A stretch of 64,000 nucleotides of DNA from Burkholderia sp. GAS332 (GTDB lineage Bacteria > Pseudomonadota > Gammaproteobacteria > Burkholderiales > Burkholderiaceae): NCBI GenBank assembly GCA_900142905.1, contig FSRV01000002.1:2480001-2544000 (forward strand). Reading direction: 5' to 3'. The position numbers and the translations under genes were made by a program. Below, one piece after another: positions 58,684 through 64,000 of this stretch. Under the pieces are notes generated by a model that saw only the letters and a list, made by a program, of their open reading frames with translations, was not told the DNA's origin and did not search any database. The stretch's first letter is position 1. Every line of letters begins with the position of its first letter.

Positions 58684-59503
58684 GACGTGCTCTTCCGGCC
58701 TCGTTTGGCGAGAAAAACCGGTGCAACGCGACTGCGCTCCAGCGAGCAGCAGTTCTCACAAGGCGCAGCGGCCAGAGCGCCGCGTCATGCATCCACGTAC
58801 GTGGGTTGATGCGCGCTTTGCGCTCCCGATCGATGCTGCTAGGTAGCCGTTCAAAGTCCTCCCACACGGCATAGGGACGCAATTCGACCACGCGGGCACC
58901 GCCGTGGTCCCTGTGCCATGGCCAGTCATCGAGCAGCGCACCGATTGGGCCGTCCGCGTAAGCAAGTGCCTGACGGGCCGCCTGTGCGGAGATCCAGTAG
59001 CCCACCGACCCAGACGTCCACTGTTTGAACGGAACGCCGATTCTCAGTCCTCCGACAATCGAGACTTGCCTGAGCGGCTCGTTGAAGTACGCCCACAATG
59101 ACCTCGCGCGTCGCAACTTGGATCGTCCAAGCAACACAATGTCGGCGCTGCGCGACAATTCGAACTCATTCGCCCGCAGCACGCACGCAAAGAATGCCGG
59201 ATCCAGAATCGCGTCATCTTCGAGCACCACCGCAGCGTGGCCCGTGTCGACAATCGAGCGCCACACTGAACGATGACTCATGAAGCACGCAACCTCGGCG
59301 GGGGTCATTGAGCGTCCGTAACGATGGTGCGCCGCCTTGTCTCCATAGGCAGTATTCAGTTCGGCTTCGGTGAGCGCTTGCGCATCGACTGCGTCCTCGA
59401 TACGGAATGCGGCTCCATGTTCGGTCAAGACCTTGGCGATCGCCTCGCGACGGCCGGAGCGCAATAGCGATATGACGTGAATGGGGACCTTACTTTCCAT
59501 CAT
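58676..59503 (-). CDS. GT25-family glycosyltransferase
   Basis: A 275-aa glycosyltransferase starting at the first of two Met codons (59503), which overlaps the flippase stop by four bases (ATGA). The GT25 pattern is seen: IHVISLLRSGRREAI, MTPAEVACFMSHRSVWRSIVDTGHAAVVLEDDAIL (acidic LEDD motif) and KLRRARSLWAYF. GT25 enzymes transfer galactose or glucose in lipooligosaccharide or capsule synthesis. The acceptor is unknown. Confidence 0.88.
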   Translation of the reverse strand: MMESKVPIHVISLLRSGRREAIAKVLTEHGAAFRIEDAVDAQALTEAELNTAYGDKAAHHRYGRSMTPAEVACFMSHRSVWRSIVDTGHAAVVLEDDAILDPAFFACVLRANEFELSRSADIVLLGRSKLRRARSLWAYFNEPLRQVSIVGGLRIGVPFKQWTSGSVGYWISAQAARQALAYADGPIGALLDDWPWHRDHGGARVVELRPYAVWEDFERLPSSIDRERKARINPRTWMHDAALWPLRLVRTAARWSAVALHRFFSPNEAGRARHE

Positions 59504-60801
59504 CGATTCAACAATTGAGTAAAGTGGCTGCGCAATAACGGCTTGCACAAGATCATCGATACATAGATGCCGAGCAACGCGACCTCGGCAACGAGAAGCG
59601 AAGCCGCCGCGCCGTCTGCGCCAAATCGCGGCGTCAAGACGATCGCAAGCCCAACGTTCAGCATGCCTGCCGCCAGCATCAGCATCGAGCGGATACGCGT
59701 ATTGCCGAACGGCACGAGCACCTGCAATCCGAGGAAATAGGCCAGATTGCCGAAGACGGTCGCAAGACAAAGCAGCCTCAACGCCGACGCTGAGCCTGCA
59801 AAATCGACGCCCAGCACCGATGCCGTGAGCGGTGCGGAGACATATGCAACGGCGACCACGCCGGCGACCGTCGTCAACGCGGTGGCGACGGCTCCGATGA
59901 TCGTAAGCCGGGCAGCCGCCCGCGGCTGCACTCTGAACAGCGAGGCAATACGCGGGTAACACACCGTATTGATCTGCGCCGGGACCATATTGGCCACGGT
60001 TTTCAGCTTGTCAGCCGCGCTGTAGATGCCCACCTGATAAGGCGTCGTCATTGACGCGAGAATGACCGTATTCGTTACGCCGAACAGGCTCACCGATGCG
60101 GACGACACAAACATGTCCGCGCTTTCCCGAATGCGCTGCCAGACCGAGCGTGCCGACGCACAAGGGCGGCGCAAAACGCCGAGGCGCCATACGGCGACCA
60201 GCGAGAACAGTCCGGTTAAGATCGCCGTCAACCCCTGTATTCCCGCTGCGACAGCGACGTCGCTACTGTGACGCACGAAAACGAATGTCAGCGGTAAGGT
60301 AGAAAATCGTCCAACCAGCGCCACGGTCGAAAAAATGGAAAAGCGCTCCAGCCCCTGCAGCAGCCAGTTCAATGTAAAAACGTTGCCGATCACCGTCAGC
60401 CATGCCGCGAGTACCACCGGGTACACCGATGCGAGCCTGCTATCAAAGTGCGCGACGACTAGCAGCACGATGAACGAGATCACGCAAAGGCAGCCCTTCG
60501 CGATCATCGTCGACCAGACGAGTTCGTTAAGAACCTTGGGTTGATCCCGACATTCGACTACCGCCTTTGGACCGCTCAGAAAAAATCCCCACTCTGTCAC
60601 AAGCATGCCGTAGGTGGCAATCGCAGTCGCATAGCCGAGTACGCCGAAATGCGTTACGCCAAGCACGCGCGTCAAGTACGGGAATGTCGCCAGCGGCACG
60701 ATGTAGTTGCCGACCTGCCACACCATCATGGCGAGAAAATTCGTGCGTATACGCACGGCCTTCGTTGCAGCCCCAGCATGCGTCACCTGCTGGCCACTCA
60801 C
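59500..60801 (-). CDS. Wzx-type polysaccharide flippase
   Basis: A 433-aa membrane protein of the MOP superfamily, with about twelve helices (N-terminal MMVWQVGNYIVPLATFPYLTRVLGVTHFG, later PYQVGIYSAADKLKTVANMVP). The start is GTG at 60801. It should move undecaprenyl-pyrophosphate-linked repeat units across the inner membrane. It follows wecC by 39 bases and is coupled to the GT25 gene. Together with the Wzy-like protein and the BY-kinase it indicates a Wzx/Wzy pathway. Confidence 0.92.
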   Translation of the reverse strand: MSGQQVTHAGAATKAVRIRTNFLAMMVWQVGNYIVPLATFPYLTRVLGVTHFGVLGYATAIATYGMLVTEWGFFLSGPKAVVECRDQPKVLNELVWSTMIAKGCLCVISFIVLLVVAHFDSRLASVYPVVLAAWLTVIGNVFTLNWLLQGLERFSIFSTVALVGRFSTLPLTFVFVRHSSDVAVAAGIQGLTAILTGLFSLVAVWRLGVLRRPCASARSVWQRIRESADMFVSSASVSLFGVTNTVILASMTTPYQVGIYSAADKLKTVANMVPAQINTVCYPRIASLFRVQPRAAARLTIIGAVATALTTVAGVVAVAYVSAPLTASVLGVDFAGSASALRLLCLATVFGNLAYFLGLQVLVPFGNTRIRSMLMLAAGMLNVGLAIVLTPRFGADGAAASLLVAEVALLGIYVSMILCKPLLRSHFTQLLNR

Positions 60802-60840
60802 GAGATACCCCGGCGTCGGCGCACTGAGCAGCGCAGCCGG

Positions 60841-62085
60841 TTACGCATGCGCCAGCACACCACGGGTATCGATCACGACTTTGGATTGGAAGCGCACGGG
60901 GTCCACGCGCCGGAACTGCGCATGGTCGACCAGAATGACGATGATGTCCGCTTCGAGCAGCGCTTCGCTCAATTCGCAAAGCCGCACCTTGCCGTCGAGT
61001 GCTTCCGGCAACGTTCTGACGTTCGGCTCGACCACCACCACCTGCCCTGCGAATTGCTCCGCGAGTTCGCTGGCGATATGCAGCGCCGGGCTTTCGCGCA
61101 GGTCGTCGATATTCGCTTTGAAGGCCAGTCCGAGACACGCGATCACTGGATCCCTGAAGCGTCGCGCCGCGCGTTCGACTCGCTCGATCACGTAGCCCGG
61201 CTTATCATCGTTCACCGTTCGAGCGGTACGAATCAGGCGTGCCTGCTCGGGAGCAGAGTCCACGATGAACCACGGGTCGACGGCGATGCAATGACCGCCC
61301 ACACCAGGCCCTGGCTGCAGGATGCTCACGCGCGGATGCCGGTTAGCAAGGCGAATCAGATCCCAGACGTTGACATCGAGTTTGTCGCAGATCACCGAGA
61401 GTTCGTTCGCAAACGCAATGTTGACGTCGCGGAACGAATTCTCCGTGAGCTTGCACATCTCGGCAGTACGGGCGTCCGTCAAAATACAGTCACCGCGCAC
61501 GAAGCTCTGATACAGATCGCGCGCCAATTCGCTGCAGCGCGGCGTCATGCCGCCGATTACGCGGTCATTCTCGACCAGTTCCCGAATCACGTGACCGGGC
61601 AGCACGCGCTCCGGGCAATGCGCGACGCGGATGTCCGATTGTTCACCGGCCAGTTGCGGAAATGTGAGGTCGGGACGAAGTTGCGCCATCCAAGCAGCCA
61701 TCTGCTCGGTCGTGCCGACTGGCGAAGTCGATTCGAGCACGACCAGATCGCCCTTCTTGAGTACCGGCGCAATCGCCCGGCTCGCCGCCTCAATGAATCG
61801 AAGATCGGGCTTGTAGCCGTCGGATAATGGCGTCGGCACAGCGATCAGAAACGCCTCGGCCGGTTCCGGCGTGATCGTGGCGCGCAGATAACCCTGCGTC
61901 ACGGCCGCGTGAACCAGCATGTCAAGCTCGGGCTCCACGATATGAATGGCGCCGCGGTTGATTGTGTCGACCGTGTGCTGATTGATGTCGACGCCAATAA
62001 CACGCTTGCGCCGTGCCGCGAATGCGGCTGCAGTAGGGAGTCCGATGTAGCCGAGTCCGACCACCGAGACAGTTTCGAAATCCAT
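60841..62085 (-). CDS. wecC: UDP-N-acetyl-D-mannosamine dehydrogenase
   Basis: A 414-aa UDP-sugar dehydrogenase. NAD-binding GLGYIGLPTAAAFA at the N-terminus, the catalytic Cys in PGPGVGGHCIAVDPWF, and the substrate region ENSFRDVNIAFANEL with LANRHPRVSILQ are typical of WecC. It oxidises UDP-ManNAc to UDP-ManNAcA in two NAD-dependent steps. It sits beside wecB, which supplies UDP-ManNAc. Confidence 0.93.
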   Translation of the reverse strand: MDFETVSVVGLGYIGLPTAAAFAARRKRVIGVDINQHTVDTINRGAIHIVEPELDMLVHAAVTQGYLRATITPEPAEAFLIAVPTPLSDGYKPDLRFIEAASRAIAPVLKKGDLVVLESTSPVGTTEQMAAWMAQLRPDLTFPQLAGEQSDIRVAHCPERVLPGHVIRELVENDRVIGGMTPRCSELARDLYQSFVRGDCILTDARTAEMCKLTENSFRDVNIAFANELSVICDKLDVNVWDLIRLANRHPRVSILQPGPGVGGHCIAVDPWFIVDSAPEQARLIRTARTVNDDKPGYVIERVERAARRFRDPVIACLGLAFKANIDDLRESPALHIASELAEQFAGQVVVVEPNVRTLPEALDGKVRLCELSEALLEADIIVILVDHAQFRRVDPVRFQSKVVIDTRGVLAHA

Positions 62086-62117
62086 TTTCTTTAATTCCGT
62101 AGGCAGGTTGTGTTCAC

Positions 62118-63266
62118 TCAGGCTGCACGCGCCCGACCGAAACCATCTTCCAGTAGCGCATTCGCTATGCGTTCACAGGCTTGGCCATCGCCATAGGGAT
62201 TACCGCGCACGCTCATCGCACGGTAAATGCTCTCGTTGCACAGCAATTCCGATACGCCGCCGACGATCTTCTGCACGTCGGTTCCGACAAGTCTCACCAC
62301 CCCCGCGTCGACGGCCTCCTGACGCTCAGTGGTCTCGCGCATGACCAGTACGGGCTTGCCGAGCGAAGGCGCCTCTTCCTGGATGCCGCCGGAGTCAGTC
62401 AGAATCAGATACGCACGATCCATCAGGCAAACGAATGGAAGGTAGTCGAGAGGTTCGATCAGATGTACGTTGGCGATGCCGGTCAAGATCCGGCTCACCG
62501 GTTCCCGTACGCCCGGATTCAGATGAACCGGGTATACGATGTCGACATCCGGATACGTGCGCGCAAGTTGCGCCAGCGCGGAACAGATCCGCTCGAACCC
62601 ATCACCGAAGCTCTCGCGCCGATGTCCGGTAACGAGAATCAAGCGCCGATCCGACGCGAGTGCCGGCAGGTGCCTCTCCGCCTCTTCGCGCAGCCGCATG
62701 TCGCCAGCGAGCCGTTCCCGCACATACAGCAAAGCGTCTATCACCGTATTGCCGGTGACCCGAACGCGCTCGTCCGGCACGTTCTCGGCGAGCAGATTCT
62801 GTCGGGAACGCTCGGTCGGTGCGAAGTGCTTCTCAGCGAGTACCGCGGTCATTCTGCGGTTCGCTTCCTCGGGCCACGGCGACAGAAGATCGCCAGTCCG
62901 CAGACCTGCTTCCACATGGCCGACCGGCACGCGCTGATAAAAGGCAGCAAGACTGGCAGCCAGTGTGGTCGAGGTGTCACCATGCACCAGCATCAGATCC
63001 GGCCGGCAGTCCTTCAAGACCTCGCGCATGCCAAGCATGATTGAACTCGTAATGTCGTAGAGATCCTGATTCCGCCTCATGACGTTCAAATCGAAATGCG
63101 GACGAATCTGAAATAGCTTCAACACCTGATCAAGCATCTCGCGATGCTGCCCGGTCACACAGACAAAACAGTCGATTCCTTCGGTGCGCTTCAGATGCCT
63201 GACAAGGGGCGCCATCTTGATGGCCTCTGGACGGGTTCCGAAGGTGAGCAAAATTTTCTTGTTCAT
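62118..63266 (-). CDS. wecB: UDP-N-acetylglucosamine 2-epimerase
   Basis: A 382-aa non-hydrolysing epimerase starting at 63266 ([22 protein letters not shown]). Family motifs: [52 protein letters not shown] and [34 protein letters not shown]. It interconverts UDP-GlcNAc and UDP-ManNAc in the cytoplasm and feeds WecC. In the operon it follows the tyrosine kinase gene by 91 bases. Confidence 0.95.
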   Translation of the reverse strand: MNKKILLTFGTRPEAIKMAPLVRHLKRTEGIDCFVCVTGQHREMLDQVLKLFQIRPHFDLNVMRRNQDLYDITSSIMLGMREVLKDCRPDLMLVHGDTSTTLAASLAAFYQRVPVGHVEAGLRTGDLLSPWPEEANRRMTAVLAEKHFAPTERSRQNLLAENVPDERVRVTGNTVIDALLYVRERLAGDMRLREEAERHLPALASDRRLILVTGHRRESFGDGFERICSALAQLARTYPDVDIVYPVHLNPGVREPVSRILTGIANVHLIEPLDYLPFVCLMDRAYLILTDSGGIQEEAPSLGKPVLVMRETTERQEAVDAGVVRLVGTDVQKIVGGVSELLCNESIYRAMSVRGNPYGDGQACERIANALLEDGFGRARAA

Positions 63267-63357
63267 AAGCCAACCGTGAACAGGTCGCACACTCGATACC
63301 ACCGCGGCACGACGTTTGTGGACAACACCGCCTGGCGCCAAAGTTGTTGAAAATCCA

Positions 63358-64000
63358 TTACGACTCCCTCTCTATCCCGTATTCGGAGAACGCACCGTAG
63401 GCACTGGCTCGTTGAGGTACGTCGTTCAGCAAGACGCCGTCGACTACGCTGCCCGCGCTAGTCAACTGACGTATGCTTTCCTGAAGCTCAGCTGCCGAGT
63501 GGCGGCCGTGACGGACGACAAGCAATGTCAGCCCGGCGCGCTTGCCAATCAGCACGGGGTCGGTCACCGCGAGTACCGGGGGCGAATCGACGATCACCAC
63601 GTCGTATTGCGTGTTGAATTGCACGAGCAATTTCTCAAAGGCGTCGCCCATCAACATCTCGGCAGGACTGGCCGTGACGCTTCCGCTCATCAGTACGTCA
63701 AGGTTGGGCAGGACCTGCCGGTGGATTGCCTTGTCGGGGTCCACCCCACCGATCACATCGGAAAGACCAGGCTTTCCCGGTAGTAAGAAATACTTATGCA
63801 CATCGCCTCGGCGCATATCCGCGTCAATCAGCAGCACGCGTTTGCCGCCAGCTGATAGCACCGCGGACAGATTCACTGACAGGAACGACTTGCCGACACC
63901 CGGCCGGGGCCCGGTCAGCATCACGATGTTGTTGATCGATTTGAGCAGGCTGAATTGCAACGCCGTTCTCAAACTGCGGATGCCCTCCACTGCCACATCG
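63358..64000 (-). CDS. BY-type tyrosine kinase, C-terminal part (cut by window edge)
   Basis: At least 213 residues of a Wzc/EpsB-like kinase running off the right edge. The ATPase core is complete: Walker [11 protein letters not shown], Walker A' [11 protein letters not shown], Walker [11 protein letters not shown] and the [12 protein letters not shown] segment just before it. The C-terminus ends [13 protein letters not shown], with only two Tyr where Wzc has a cluster of five to seven. The N-terminal membrane (Wzz) half should lie beyond the window. It would govern chain length and export of the polymer. Confidence 0.92.
   Translation of the reverse strand, partial: DVAVEGIRSLRTALQFSLLKSINNIVMLTGPRPGVGKSFLSVNLSAVLSAGGKRVLLIDADMRRGDVHKYFLLPGKPGLSDVIGGVDPDKAIHRQVLPNLDVLMSGSVTASPAEMLMGDAFEKLLVQFNTQYDVVIVDSPPVLAVTDPVLIGKRAGLTLLVVRHGRHSAAELQESIRQLTSAGSVVDGVLLNDVPQRASAYGAFSEYGIERES

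Overview
The window is high-GC, gene-dense chromosomal DNA from a beta-proteobacterium of the Burkholderiaceae, most likely a Paraburkholderia or close Burkholderia relative. This is inferred from gene content (a DUF4148-type secreted peptide, an 85-aa DUF2866-like protein, an aspartate carbamoyltransferase with a helix-turn-helix front, an M23 peptidase/bactofilin locus, a fused PEP mutase-cytidylyltransferase) and from codon bias. No rRNA, tRNA, CRISPR array or phage module was seen.

Region by region. 0-12.7 kb: a secreted TPR-like protein, a GlxA/FtrA-type regulator divergent from a rhodanese, a MHYT-GGDEF-EAL c-di-GMP protein coupled through a 44-codon ORF to a membrane protein, a leftward M23 peptidase / coiled-coil membrane protein / bactofilin operon, dapA, a HTH-ATCase behind a 13-bp repeat array, and an amino-acid permease. 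12.7-24.4 kb: an MDR oxidoreductase divergent from a LysR regulator; an iron-uptake operon (TonB receptor, Sel1 protein, PiuC-like dioxygenase) behind a Fur-like box; a PaoABC-type periplasmic molybdenum aldehyde oxidoreductase with a MocA-like transferase; a small DUF4148-like protein. 24.9-29.5 kb: a tandem duplication of a hybrid sensor kinase facing a NarL-type response regulator. 29.7-36.5 kb: a LexA-box UdgX-type uracil-DNA glycosylase, a PIG-L deacetylase, and a phosphonate operon (PEP mutase-cytidylyltransferase, phosphonopyruvate decarboxylase, AEP transaminase) predicted to make CMP-aminoethylphosphonate.

36.5-39.5 kb is a repeat island. Two inverted ~150-bp arms, each carrying a palindrome, flank a 39-bp minisatellite. 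An IS4-family element with exact terminal repeats and a 10-bp target duplication sits inside one arm, and its transposase appears frameshifted.

39.5-54 kb: a chemoreceptor, a TRIC-type channel, an FtsI-like PBP, a diguanylate cyclase, GST/TetR, a second LexA-box gene, two LysE-family exporters, YigZ, a TonB receptor paired with a DUF2946 protein, and a lipoprotein. 54.1-64 kb: a leftward exopolysaccharide operon (BY-kinase cut by the window edge, WecB, WecC, Wzx, GT25, Wzy-like, GT4, secreted polysaccharide lyase, WecG/TagA, acetyltransferase). It is predicted to build a Wzx/Wzy-dependent polymer containing ManNAc or ManNAcA.
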